Shown here in pieces: positions 1 to 7,401 of a stretch of DNA of 64,000 bases. This stretch comes from an uncultured Aquimarina sp. Its GTDB lineage: Bacteria; Bacteroidota; Bacteroidia; Flavobacteriales; Flavobacteriaceae. Below the pieces are notes generated by a model. It saw only the letters and a program-made list of their open reading frames with translations. It did no database searches and was not told the origin of the DNA. Made by a program: the position numbers and the translations under genes. The stretch covers positions 930,001 through 994,000 of the forward strand of contig CANMSO010000001.1 of NCBI GenBank assembly GCA_947500545.1, written 5' to 3'. The stretch's first letter is position 1, and each line of letters opens with the position of its first letter.

Positions 1-96
1 GAAATGGTGAGCTTTCTTAATTGTAAAAAATCTAACTATTATTTTAACTTTCCTTTAATAGATTTTTGAATATCTTTAGAAACCAAAAATTAACTT

Positions 97-627
97 TTGA
101 AAAGCATAATATCACATTTCATCCTTATTCTATTACCCGTACTACTCTTTTCTCAAGAAGAAGGCAAAATCATAACGGCATATGGCAAAACATTTGAAGT
201 TGTACAACCAGATTTTAAAACAGATAAACTTAGTGACCTAAAAGCAGTTTTTGATGTTGGAAGAACATTCAATGATAGCTCAAAAGTAAATCCTCTTATC
301 AATACCGCTGCACGATATCTAAACATGCATGTAGATGCCGGAGTGCCTTTTGAAAAATTAAAAGTAGCCTTGGTGATTCATGGTTCTGCTGCTAATGATA
401 TTTTAAACAATACAAAATATAAAGCCAAATACGGAATTGATAATCCTAATGCCGGGCTTGTCTCTGCCCTATCAGAAAAAGGTGTGCAAATTATTTTGTG
501 CGGACAAACGGCGGCTCATCGAAATATTACTAAAGAAGATGCTCTTCCTGAAATAAAATTTGCTTTATCAGCAATGACCGCTCTGGTACAATTACAAAAC
601 GAAAACTACAGACTTATTAATTTTTAA
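97..627 (+). CDS. Exported DsrE/DsrF-like family protein
   Basis: A 176-residue protein with a short hydrophobic N-terminus (residues 5-20) that looks like a signal peptide, so it probably acts in the periplasm. The rest resembles the DsrE/DsrF/TusD sulfur-relay fold: a VALVIHG strand (about residue 91), an ADxL-like loop and a late ILCGQT strand-turn carrying one cysteine, where DsrE proteins hold their reactive Cys. The start is TTG; no ATG gives a complete signal peptide. It is first in a + operon, five bases before the M20 amidohydrolase. The family link is by motif only, and the substrate is unknown. Exported DsrE-like proteins are common in Bacteroidota without a proven role. Confidence 0.72.
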   Translation: MKSIISHFILILLPVLLFSQEEGKIITAYGKTFEVVQPDFKTDKLSDLKAVFDVGRTFNDSSKVNPLINTAARYLNMHVDAGVPFEKLKVALVIHGSAANDILNNTKYKAKYGIDNPNAGLVSALSEKGVQIILCGQTAAHRNITKEDALPEIKFALSAMTALVQLQNENYRLINF

Positions 628-632
628 AACCA

Positions 633-1928
633 ATGAACAATACACACAAACAATACCTTTTAGGTATATTCTTATTGGCAATTTGCTCAATACAGGCCCA
701 AAAAATTGACCCAGAGGTTAATTCTATGGCAGAAAAATTAGAATCAAAAGTAATCGAATGGAGAAGAGATTTTCATCAAAATCCAGAACTTTCTAATCGA
801 GAATTTGAAACTGCCAAAAAGATAGCAAAACACCTAAAAGACTTAGGACTTGATGTTAAAGAAAATGTTGCTAAAACTGGTGTTGTGGCTGTCCTTAAAG
901 GAAGTAAGGAAGGCAAAACAGTTGCTTTAAGAGCCGATATTGACGCTTTACCAGTTACAGAACGAGCAGATGTACCTTTTAAATCAACAGTAAAAACTAC
1001 TTTTTTAGATACTGAAGTTGGCGTAAGTCATGCCTGTGGTCATGACACGCATACAGCTATATTGATGGGGGTTGCTGAAATTCTGGCAAAACATAAAGAC
1101 AAAATAACGGGTACGGTAAAATTTATCTTTCAACCAGCTGAAGAAGGACCACCTCCTGGAGAAGAAGGAGGAGCAAAATTAATGATTAAAGAAGGCGTAC
1201 TAAAAAACCCTGATGTAGACGCTATTTTTGGTTTACACATTAACTCAGGTACAGAAGTTGGAAAAATACGTTATAAGCCAGGTGGGACAATGGCTGCGGT
1301 AGAACGATTTGTTATTGACGTAAAAGGAAAGCAAACTCATGGTTCTGCTCCGTGGACCGGTGTTGACCCTATCCTTATTTCAGCAAAAATAATCGATGGA
1401 CTACAAACTATTATTAGTAGAGAGACACCATTGGTAAATGAAGCAGCTGTAATTACGGTAGGTAAAATCACCAGCGGTGTAAGATTTAATATCATTCCTG
1501 AAAGTGCAGAAATGATAGGTACCGTACGTACATTAGATCCAAGTATGAGAGAACTAATTATTCGTAGAATGAATGAAATGGTTCCTTCTATTGCCAAAAC
1601 TTATGGTGGTGAGGCTACAATAACATTTCAGAACAACACATCTATAACATATAATGATCCTGATTTGGTAAAAAAGATGTTACCAACTATTGAAGGTATC
1701 GCAGGTAAGGAAAATGTAATTTTATCAAAAGCGACTACCGGTGGTGAGGATTTTTCGTATTTTCAGGAAGTAGTTCCTGGGTTTTACTTCTTTTTAGGAG
1801 GTAAATCTCCAAAAACAGAGAAAGCTGCTTCACACCATACTCCAGATTTTTATATAGACGAAAGCGGTCTGTTATTAGGAGTTAAAGTAATGTCACAATT
1901 AACACTTGATTATCTAAACGCACAATAG
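633..1928 (+). CDS. Secreted M20 family metallo-amidohydrolase (N-acyl amino acid amidohydrolase type)
   Basis: A 431-residue zinc-dependent amidohydrolase of the M20 / IAA-amino acid hydrolase (hippuricase) type, which cleaves N-acyl amino acids or related amides. Residues 1-22 are a signal peptide ending in QAQ, so the enzyme is periplasmic. Metal-site motifs are visible: ADIDALP at about 101-107, HACGHDTHTA at 133-142 with the metal-binding Cys and His residues, EEG at 170-172 (catalytic Glu and metal ligand) and a late SHHTPDFY His. A lid domain sits between. Length is normal for the family. It lies 5 bases after the DsrE-like gene and 11 before the glutamate-synthase-like gene. Physiological substrate not readable from sequence. 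Confidence 0.88.
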   Translation: MNNTHKQYLLGIFLLAICSIQAQKIDPEVNSMAEKLESKVIEWRRDFHQNPELSNREFETAKKIAKHLKDLGLDVKENVAKTGVVAVLKGSKEGKTVALRADIDALPVTERADVPFKSTVKTTFLDTEVGVSHACGHDTHTAILMGVAEILAKHKDKITGTVKFIFQPAEEGPPPGEEGGAKLMIKEGVLKNPDVDAIFGLHINSGTEVGKIRYKPGGTMAAVERFVIDVKGKQTHGSAPWTGVDPILISAKIIDGLQTIISRETPLVNEAAVITVGKITSGVRFNIIPESAEMIGTVRTLDPSMRELIIRRMNEMVPSIAKTYGGEATITFQNNTSITYNDPDLVKKMLPTIEGIAGKENVILSKATTGGEDFSYFQEVVPGFYFFLGGKSPKTEKAASHHTPDFYIDESGLLLGVKVMSQLTLDYLNAQ

Positions 1929-1939
1929 ATTACTGTATA

Positions 1940-3523
1940 ATGGAAAGTATACTTAATTTTTTAGGATCAATATCATGGTGGTTGTGGATTGTGATTGTAA
2001 TCATGATTATTGCTATTCGCGATGTGTTTTTTAATAAAAAACATACAATAAAGCATAACTTCCCTGTACTTGGACACCTGCGATATATGCTGGAAAGTAT
2101 TGGTCCAGAGATGAGACAATATTTTGTTGCTAATAATAGAGAAGAACTTCCATTTAACAGAATTGAAAGAAGTTGGGTATACGCCTCTTCAAAAAACGAA
2201 AACAATTATGAAGGTTTTGGTACCGATAGAGATATTTATGTTCATCAGCATATTTTTGTAAAAAACTGCATGATTCCGTTTAAGATGGATAAAGACCATC
2301 CCAATAAAGAGGATAAATCTTTTCTTCCATGTGCAAAAGTAATGGGATTGTATAATCAACGTAAAAAACCATATCGTCCTGGCTCTGTTATTAACGTTTC
2401 GGCCATGAGTTTTGGTTCTCTTTCTGCTCGTGCAGTAGAGTCACTAAATATTGGTGTACAAAAATCTCATGGATATCATAATACAGGTGAAGGCGGTCTT
2501 TCGCCCTATCATAGTAATGGTGGTGATGTCATTTTTCATTTCGGAACAGGGTATTTTGGTGTTCGAGGAGAAGATGGCGGTTTTTCTATGGCGAAAATGA
2601 AAGAATTGGTATCAAATAACCCATTTATAAGAGCTATTGAAATTAAACTTTCACAAGGGGCAAAACCAGGAAAAGGTGGTGTGTTGCCTGGTGCTAAAAT
2701 AACCCCAGAGATTGCAAAAATTCGTGGTGTAGAGGTTGGAAAAGACGTCCTCTCCCCTTCTTCGCATACTGCTTTCACCAGTGTTCCAGAGCTTTTACAG
2801 TTTATTGAAGATATTGCTGAAGAAACAGGATTACCCGTTGGAATTAAAGCTGCAATTGGTAAAATAGAACAGTGGGAACTACTTGCTGAACTTATGGAAA
2901 AATCTAACAGAGGTCCAGATTTCATTACTATTGATGGCGGTGAAGGCGGTACAGGTGCAGCACCACCAAGTTTTGCAGATCATGTATCTCTACCTTGGAT
3001 ATATGGATTTACGGCGGTTTATAAAATCTTTCAGAAGCATAAACTTACTGATCGTATCGTTTTTATTGGTAGTGGAAAACTTGGTTTCCCTGCCAAAGCA
3101 GCTATGGCATTTGCCATGGGTGTAGATTGCATAAATGTTGCCAGAGAAGCGATGATGAGTATTGGATGCATACAAGCACAGATTTGCCATACCAATCGTT
3201 GCCCTAGTGGTGTAGCTACACAAAGTAAATGGTTGCAAAACGGAATTAATGTTCCTTTAAAATCTGATCGCCTTGCCCAATATTTTAAAACATTTAGAAA
3301 AGAATTTGTAGAAATAACACACGCCTCTGGGTACGAACATCCTTGTCAATTTACCATGCAGGATGTAGATCTTAACGTAGACGACGGAGAACTTACCAAA
3401 ACACTTGAAGAATCATTTAAATATACCAAAACTCCGGTTGAGTATACTTGTGCAGAAGATTTAAAACAATGTACCTATCTTGGAGGTGCTTATAAAAGGC
3501 AGACCTCAGAAAAACATAATTAA
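1940..3523 (+). CDS. FMN-binding glutamate synthase family protein
   Basis: A 527-residue stand-alone version of the FMN-binding central domain of glutamate synthase. An N-terminal membrane helix (residues 12-27) anchors it to the inner membrane, with the enzyme following a basic stretch. Family features are SAMSFGSLS near 154, GEGGLSPYH near 182, the GGEGGTGAAP phosphate-binding loop and a cysteine cluster C410-x5-C416-x4-C421 matching the [3Fe-4S] region of GltB. There is no glutaminase domain, so ammonia production from glutamine is not encoded here; the actual reaction of such short membrane-tethered forms is unknown. Third gene of the operon, 18 bases ahead of the next. Confidence 0.87.
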   Translation: MESILNFLGSISWWLWIVIVIMIIAIRDVFFNKKHTIKHNFPVLGHLRYMLESIGPEMRQYFVANNREELPFNRIERSWVYASSKNENNYEGFGTDRDIYVHQHIFVKNCMIPFKMDKDHPNKEDKSFLPCAKVMGLYNQRKKPYRPGSVINVSAMSFGSLSARAVESLNIGVQKSHGYHNTGEGGLSPYHSNGGDVIFHFGTGYFGVRGEDGGFSMAKMKELVSNNPFIRAIEIKLSQGAKPGKGGVLPGAKITPEIAKIRGVEVGKDVLSPSSHTAFTSVPELLQFIEDIAEETGLPVGIKAAIGKIEQWELLAELMEKSNRGPDFITIDGGEGGTGAAPPSFADHVSLPWIYGFTAVYKIFQKHKLTDRIVFIGSGKLGFPAKAAMAFAMGVDCINVAREAMMSIGCIQAQICHTNRCPSGVATQSKWLQNGINVPLKSDRLAQYFKTFRKEFVEITHASGYEHPCQFTMQDVDLNVDDGELTKTLEESFKYTKTPVEYTCAEDLKQCTYLGGAYKRQTSEKHN

Positions 3524-3541
3524 TTACTTTTTACCTATTAT

Positions 3542-4060
3542 ATGAAACTTGAACTTGAACTTATACTTATTTCTTTTATTCCGGCAGCGTTAATTACGTT
3601 TATTGCCTTTTATTTTTTCAAACTGCATACGTCAAACGAAGAAAGAAGGCGTAGGTATTTGTTGCATAGAGAAAATCAAAAGCAATCATTTCCTTTACGA
3701 CTGCAAGCTTATGAACGTATTGCGTTATTTCTAGAGCGTATTTCGCCAGGTAAATTATTAACCAGAATGGCACCTGTTGGAGAAGATACTAAAAGTTATG
3801 AATCGCTATTAATACATACGATAGATCAAGAATTTGAACATAATCTTACCCAGCAAATTTATGTATCTGATGAATGTTGGAATACCGTTATTGCCGCAAA
3901 AAATGCTACCATTGGTTTAGTTCGAAAAGCGGCTATGAAAGAAGATGTTGATTCTGCCGATAAAATGAGAGAAATTCTGCTAACCACCATTATCGAAAAA
4001 GGTGCTCCTAGTGATACCGCTTTGGCAGCTGTAAAGACAGAAGTAGGTGAAATGTTTTAA
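3542..4060 (+). CDS. Conserved flavobacterial membrane-anchored protein (DUF7935-like)
   Basis: A 172-residue protein with one N-terminal transmembrane helix (about residues 8-26) followed by a basic stop-transfer patch (ERRRR) and a soluble, mostly helical domain of about 140 residues. I recognise the pattern, with its RLQAYERIALFLERI segment, as a conserved Bacteroidota family of unknown function (I believe DUF7935, from memory). No catalytic motif is seen. It ends the 97-4060 operon, 18 bases after the glutamate-synthase-like gene, so it may partner that membrane enzyme; this is inferred from position only. Confidence 0.7.
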   Translation: MKLELELILISFIPAALITFIAFYFFKLHTSNEERRRRYLLHRENQKQSFPLRLQAYERIALFLERISPGKLLTRMAPVGEDTKSYESLLIHTIDQEFEHNLTQQIYVSDECWNTVIAAKNATIGLVRKAAMKEDVDSADKMREILLTTIIEKGAPSDTALAAVKTEVGEMF

Positions 4061-4193
4061 ATTTTTTTGATATAAAAGTATATGGAAAATAAAGGACATA
4101 TATCCTTTATCCAATTGTTGACAGTAATATTATCTATTCCAGATAAATAAATGACAGAATTTATCTGTTTATAGTATCTTTCAAGGAAATAAA
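4061..4193. other. Convergent intergenic gap with weak hairpin
   Basis: Space between the end of the first operon and the end of the Lrp gene. An 8-bp perfect inverted repeat (arms 4089-4096 and 4103-4110, loop CATATA) is present, but no T-run follows on either strand, so it is a poor intrinsic terminator. Confidence 0.4.
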
Positions 4194-4604
4194 TTACACT
4201 TCTAAAATAATACTCGTTTTAGAAGCACCATACGATGAAATTTTTTCAAGAAAGGAAATAAGGTGCTTATTGTTTTTAAAATAACCTAAAACGCATAAGC
4301 AATCATCACCAGTAATTCTATCACAACTTTGCACTTCTTCCATTGCTTGTATTTGTTTTTGAGCATCAGATGTTCCTATTGGCCCCCGGTGCATTACTAA
4401 TGTTATATATGCTTTAGTCTCAATGCCTAATTTTTCATGATTCACTTTTAAAGCATAGCCTTCTATTATGCCTTCTTCTTCCATTTGCCTAACACGCTTG
4501 CCTATGGCAGGAGCAGACAACCCAACTTCTTTTCCAATATTAGCGAAGCTTTCTCTGGCATTAAGTTTTAGCATTTCAAGTATCTTTTCATCCAATGTAT
4601 CCAT
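4194..4604 (-). CDS. Lrp/AsnC family transcriptional regulator
   Basis: A 136-residue one-component regulator. Residues 1-50 form the AsnC-type winged helix (LDEKILEMLKLNAR at the start, then ANIGKEVGLSAPAIGKRVRQME as helix-turn-helix); residues 65-136 form the RAM ligand-binding and oligomerisation domain, with the typical DDCLCVLGYF turn. Length is slightly short of E. coli Lrp and normal for AsnC-type proteins. It is transcribed away from a small transporter-like gene, a common layout when an Lrp paralogue controls an amino-acid or other small-molecule carrier. Its promoter contains matching ATTCGAT repeats, suggesting autoregulation. The effector is unknown. Confidence 0.92.
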   Translation of the reverse strand: MDTLDEKILEMLKLNARESFANIGKEVGLSAPAIGKRVRQMEEEGIIEGYALKVNHEKLGIETKAYITLVMHRGPIGTSDAQKQIQAMEEVQSCDRITGDDCLCVLGYFKNNKHLISFLEKISSYGASKTSIILEV

Positions 4605-4630
4605 TTGTAATTAAAACTTTATTAGTAATT

Positions 4631-4677
4631 ATTCGATATAATCGAATGTAAATATAGCATAATAAATTCGATTACAA
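4631..4677 (-). promoter_or_regulatory. Lrp-gene promoter with palindromic operator
   Basis: On the minus strand a TTG (4675-4677), an 18-base spacer and TATATTTA (4649-4656) match the Bacteroidota TTG / TAnnTTTG promoter with one mismatch. Just downstream is a perfect palindrome: ATTCGAT (4631-4637), ATA, ATCGAAT (4641-4647). A further ATTCGAT lies in the spacer (4666-4672). AsnC/Lrp proteins bind such AT-rich dyads as dimers, so this is probably the operator for autorepression and perhaps for the divergent gene. Confidence 0.6.
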
Positions 4678-4700
4678 AGTAAAAATAAGACATTACATTC

Positions 4701-4708
4701 TATATTTG
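4701..4708 (+). promoter_or_regulatory. Candidate -7 element upstream of the small membrane gene
   Basis: TATATTTG is an exact match to the Bacteroidota TAnnTTTG element, 64 bases before the ATG at 4772. No TTG is found at the usual spacing, so the promoter is incomplete. Confidence 0.35.
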
Positions 4709-4771
4709 CTACATTGATTTTAAGCAGAATAGTTGCCAACTTTAATTATTCAAATAGAAAAAAGATAAAGT

Positions 4772-5008
4772 ATGAGTCCATTTTTAATTGATTGTATTGG
4801 TTACGGTGGTTTGATCATCAATTTATATTCAATGTCTACTAAAGGGGAATATAAACTAAGGCAAATCTCACTAATTGCTAATGTAATTTACATTTTATAC
4901 GGGACATTAATTAGCGCAATTCCGATAATTGTTGGGTGTACTATTGCTGTATTTCTGCATGGGTATCATCTAAGACAATTGAAAATTAAAAAGAACAGCA
5001 ATGATTAA
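4772..5008 (+). CDS. Small three-helix membrane protein (SemiSWEET/YgjV-like)
   Basis: A 78-residue, almost wholly hydrophobic protein with three predicted helices (about 5-20, 31-46 and 49-66), a basic loop after helix 1 and a lysine-rich C-terminus. The size, the GYGGLIINLYSM first helix and the three-helix layout resemble SemiSWEET-type half-transporters or a half-length YgjV protein; the signature PQ of SemiSWEETs is not evident, so the family is tentative. It overlaps the next gene by 8 bases (ATGATTAA), meaning translational coupling. It is divergent from the Lrp regulator and may be its target. Confidence 0.6.
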   Translation: MSPFLIDCIGYGGLIINLYSMSTKGEYKLRQISLIANVIYILYGTLISAIPIIVGCTIAVFLHGYHLRQLKIKKNSND

Positions 5009-5516
5009 AATAAAAATAGCTAAAGAAGCAGATACAGTCGTTTTAGCACTTTTAGGAAGAGTAACATGGGCTGAATCTCATGGTCATTATATAGATGACA
5101 AAAACAATCTATTAAAATACCTAAACAAGAATTTTTCAGTACCTAAAACGAAACAAGATATAAACAATCCTAAGAACCTTTTCTATATTGTATATGTCGA
5201 TGATTTACCTGTTGGTTACGCAAAATTAGTAGTAAACACAAAACACGAATGTGTTGCCTCTCAAAACAATTGTCGTCTTGAAAGGATTTTTATCCAAAAT
5301 GAATTTATACCATTAAAAATTGGACAACAACTTTTAACTTTTGTTGAAGAGAAAGCTAAAGCATTACAATTAGATACAATGTGGCTTTCTGTTTACATAA
5401 AAAACAATAGAGCGATTAGATTCTATGAAAGAAATGAGTTTAAAAACGTTGGAGAATTAAATTTTCTTGTCAATGGAAAAGAATATGAAAATTTAGTTTT
5501 CTCAAAAAAAATATAA
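5001..5516 (+). CDS. GNAT family N-acetyltransferase
   Basis: A 171-residue acetyl-CoA-dependent acyltransferase. The GNAT core is visible: the LERIFIQNEF strand near residue 93 leading into LKIGQQLLTFVEEKAK (the acetyl-CoA pyrophosphate loop and helix, with a relaxed Q/R-x-x-G-x-G/A motif), then DTMWLSVYIKNNRAIRFYERNEFKNVGE, the C-terminal motif B region with the catalytic-site Tyr. Length is typical. It overlaps the small membrane gene by 8 bases. The acceptor substrate cannot be told from sequence. A short open frame that echoes the FYERNEF segment follows directly. Confidence 0.9.
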   Translation: MIKIKIAKEADTVVLALLGRVTWAESHGHYIDDKNNLLKYLNKNFSVPKTKQDINNPKNLFYIVYVDDLPVGYAKLVVNTKHECVASQNNCRLERIFIQNEFIPLKIGQQLLTFVEEKAKALQLDTMWLSVYIKNNRAIRFYERNEFKNVGELNFLVNGKEYENLVFSKKI

Positions 5517-5518
5517 GT

Positions 5519-5644
5519 ATGCAATACTATTCAAAATCTATGAACTGGAATAAGGTTGAAGTTGGGCCTCCAAATGCTGAAGAATGGTCAAGAATTATTA
5601 AATTTCATGAAAGAAATGGATTCAAAAAAAAGGGCCTAAATTAA
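5519..5644 (+). pseudogene. 41-codon open frame, probable GNAT-end remnant
   Basis: An ATG two bases after the acetyltransferase stop opens a 41-codon frame ending in TAA. Its last part reads RIIKFHERNGFKKKG, very like the FYERNEF C-terminal helix-strand of GNAT enzymes, while the first 25 residues do not resemble a GNAT core. The simplest reading is a deleted or recombined acetyltransferase from which only the ends survive. It could also be an expressed small protein. Confidence 0.4.
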
Positions 5645-5686
5645 GAATTGATTTATTAAAATTTAGGAATAGAAGAAAAAACTACT

Positions 5687-5820
5687 GCCAACACCGTATA
5701 TAATTAATTGCTTGGGTTCGTGTGTACTCGGAAAATCCTGCGGATTTCTTAATGTTCGGTTTCCTTTTGCTAAATTAGTTGCTTAAACAAAAGCAACTAA
5801 CCATACACAAACCGTTATAG
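5687..5820 (+). repeat. Cassette-boundary repeat, copy 1
   Basis: Left end 5687-5711 (starts GCCAACACCGTATATAA) and right end 5793-5820 (contains CATACACAAACCGTTATAG) are imperfect inverted copies: GTATATAATTAATTGC pairs with the complement of the right end except for four A/G differences, which become G-T wobbles on the bottom strand. Inside lies a perfect 10-bp hairpin, arms 5775-5784 and 5791-5800. Closely related ends recur at copy 3. It fills most of the gap between the GNAT remnant and the next gene. Confidence 0.6.
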
Positions 5821-5851
5821 TACATTTAAAAAACATCAATATAAATCGGTT

Positions 5852-6304
5852 ATGAAACAATCAATTATCCTCACCATATCTCTATTTTTCCTTTTGACTT
5901 TATCTGTTCAAGGACAAACCCAACAGGACTCTTTGGACATTAAACAGGTTGCGCTGGATTATATTGAATCTCAACATAATGTAGCGCCTAAACAATTCGA
6001 ACGTGCAGCTCATCCAAGAATGGTAAAAAGGACTTTTTGGACGAATAAAAAAACAGGAAAAGAATATATGAGGGAAACTTTTACAGATGCCATGATTTTA
6101 CTTGCCGAAACGTATAATCAAGACAAAGATAAATTTCCTGAAAACCCAAAAAAAGAAGTAATTATTCTTGATGTCTTTGATAAGGTAGCTTCAGTAAAGC
6201 TAATTGCAGATGATTGGATTGATTATATGCACATTGTAAAACTCAATGGTAAATGGCAGCTTGTAAATGTGTTATGGCAATTCAATGACTCTAAAAAACA
6301 TTAG
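5852..6304 (+). CDS. Exported NTF2-like (lumazine-binding-like) protein
   Basis: A 150-residue protein with a clear signal peptide (residues 1-22, ending VQGQ). The mature part follows the NTF2/SnoaL cone fold of the Lumazine_bd_2 type: QVALDYIESQHN at the start, then HPRMVKR, a DAMILLAETYN helix, and paired strands IILDVFDKVASVKLIADDWIDYMHIVKLNGKWQ, where W and GKW are typical. Such exported proteins are abundant in Bacteroidota; most lack a known substrate. It stands alone between repeat copies 1 and 2, like a cassette. Confidence 0.75.
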   Translation: MKQSIILTISLFFLLTLSVQGQTQQDSLDIKQVALDYIESQHNVAPKQFERAAHPRMVKRTFWTNKKTGKEYMRETFTDAMILLAETYNQDKDKFPENPKKEVIILDVFDKVASVKLIADDWIDYMHIVKLNGKWQLVNVLWQFNDSKKH

Positions 6305-6341
6305 ATATTCAAAAATAAGATTGGAACGGAAAAAAATACTA

Positions 6342-6543
6342 CCACAACGTATATAAAACCTAACAATTAAAGGTTTTTCAAAAGGTTCATACGTATTTGC
6401 AAAGACTATCAAATTTTTAAAACCTGTGCTGAGCTTATTGAAGTATGGCTTTTAAAATAGAAAAGATAAAAATCTGGCTCTGTGTTCATCCGAAAAGTTA
6501 CCATCTAATTACACGCTACATTTCATAAACAAGACCGTTATCA
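6342..6543 (+). repeat. Cassette-boundary repeat, copy 2 (divergent)
   Basis: The left end (6342-6366, CCACAACGTATATAAAACC) and right end (to 6543, containing CATAAACAAGACCGTTATCA) match the outer parts of copies 1 and 3, with about 8 of 10 bases pairing (GTATATAAAA against GTTTATGAAA in complement). The middle is longer and has no strong hairpin. With the revised start of the next gene, the gap 6305-6627 holds only this element. Confidence 0.45.
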
Positions 6544-6627
6544 TCAAAATACAATGTGTTATATGATAAAACTCATTTCATAAAAAGATTCACTATAGTA
6601 ATTTGTTTTCAAAAATATATGTATATC

Positions 6628-7182
6628 ATGAAAGCAACATTCTTCTTTATCTGTTATATTTTATTCTTTAATTTCACTTATGGACAAACAGATAATCTAT
6701 CGACAAAAAATACCAGAGTAGGTTTTGAACTAGATGCATTGCCATATATTACTGGAGGATATTACGGTTCTGTTTGGGTTGGTCACAAACATTTTAGATA
6801 TCGGGCTATTATTGCAAGAGCTGAAACACCAAACTTTATCCTTGAAGATGGTTTTACCAACAATGAAATTAAGGCTTATGCGGCCGTGGTAGATTACTTT
6901 TTCAAACCTAATTTTAAAGGTTGGTGGATAGGGACCGGCTTAGAGTATTGGGATGGTAAAATACAAACCGACGCCAAGTTAAACACTGCGCATTACAACA
7001 ATACAATATTCACTGTTGGTGGTGGTTACGTATGGAAGTTTTACAAAAACCTTTATTTGAATCCGTGGGTAGCAGGGCATTTAAGAATAGCTGGAGATAA
7101 AAACATTCCTGTTGATGAAAGTACGTTTGAAACTAAACTATTTATCCCTGAAATATCCTTGAAGTTAGGTTGGCATTTCTAA
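6628..7182 (+). CDS. Predicted outer-membrane beta-barrel protein
   Basis: A protein of 184 residues if it starts at the ATG at 6628. An in-frame ATG at 6556 would add 24 residues that spoil the signal peptide, so 6628 is preferred. The signal peptide ends NFTYGQ. The mature part alternates hydrophobic and polar residues, is rich in Tyr, Trp and Gly (GGYYGSVWVGHKHFRYRAIIAR, WWIGTGLEYWDGKI, GGGYVWKFYKNLYLNPWVAGHLRI) and ends in KLGWHF, a terminal aromatic typical of small outer-membrane barrels of about eight strands. No enzymatic motif recognised. It is flanked by repeat copies 2 and 3. Confidence 0.65.
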   Translation: MKATFFFICYILFFNFTYGQTDNLSTKNTRVGFELDALPYITGGYYGSVWVGHKHFRYRAIIARAETPNFILEDGFTNNEIKAYAAVVDYFFKPNFKGWWIGTGLEYWDGKIQTDAKLNTAHYNNTIFTVGGGYVWKFYKNLYLNPWVAGHLRIAGDKNIPVDESTFETKLFIPEISLKLGWHF

Positions 7183-7245
7183 TATTAAACTATAAATCAT
7201 GAATAGTTTCGAGGTTGTGAAAAGGTTAATGAAGTAGTAAACAGT

Positions 7246-7377
7246 GCACAACAACGTGTATAATTAATTGCTGCCGAATTTCTTCTCTAGAAATTCGGCA
7301 GCAATTAATTATCTTTATTCCCACAACGAAAAACCCTAACTGATTTTCCGCAACTAATCATACACTAACCGCTAGCC
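7246..7377 (+). repeat. Cassette-boundary repeat, copy 3, with perfect 24-bp hairpin
   Basis: The left end (from 7246, ACAACAACGTGTATAA) and right end (7351-7377, CAACTAATCATACACTAACC then GCTAGCC) match copy 1 closely. Between them is an exceptional hairpin: arms 7260-7283 and 7289-7312 are perfect reverse complements over 24 bases with a five-base TCTCT loop. The left arm begins inside the conserved TATAATTAATTGC segment. No T-run follows, so it is not a standard terminator. Confidence 0.65.
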
Positions 7378-7401
7378 ATTATTTAACGTACATGACTAGA
7401 A

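Noticed and set aside
4089..4110. Inverted repeat after the first operon as terminator
   Set aside because: AT-rich 8-bp stem with no T-run on either strand.
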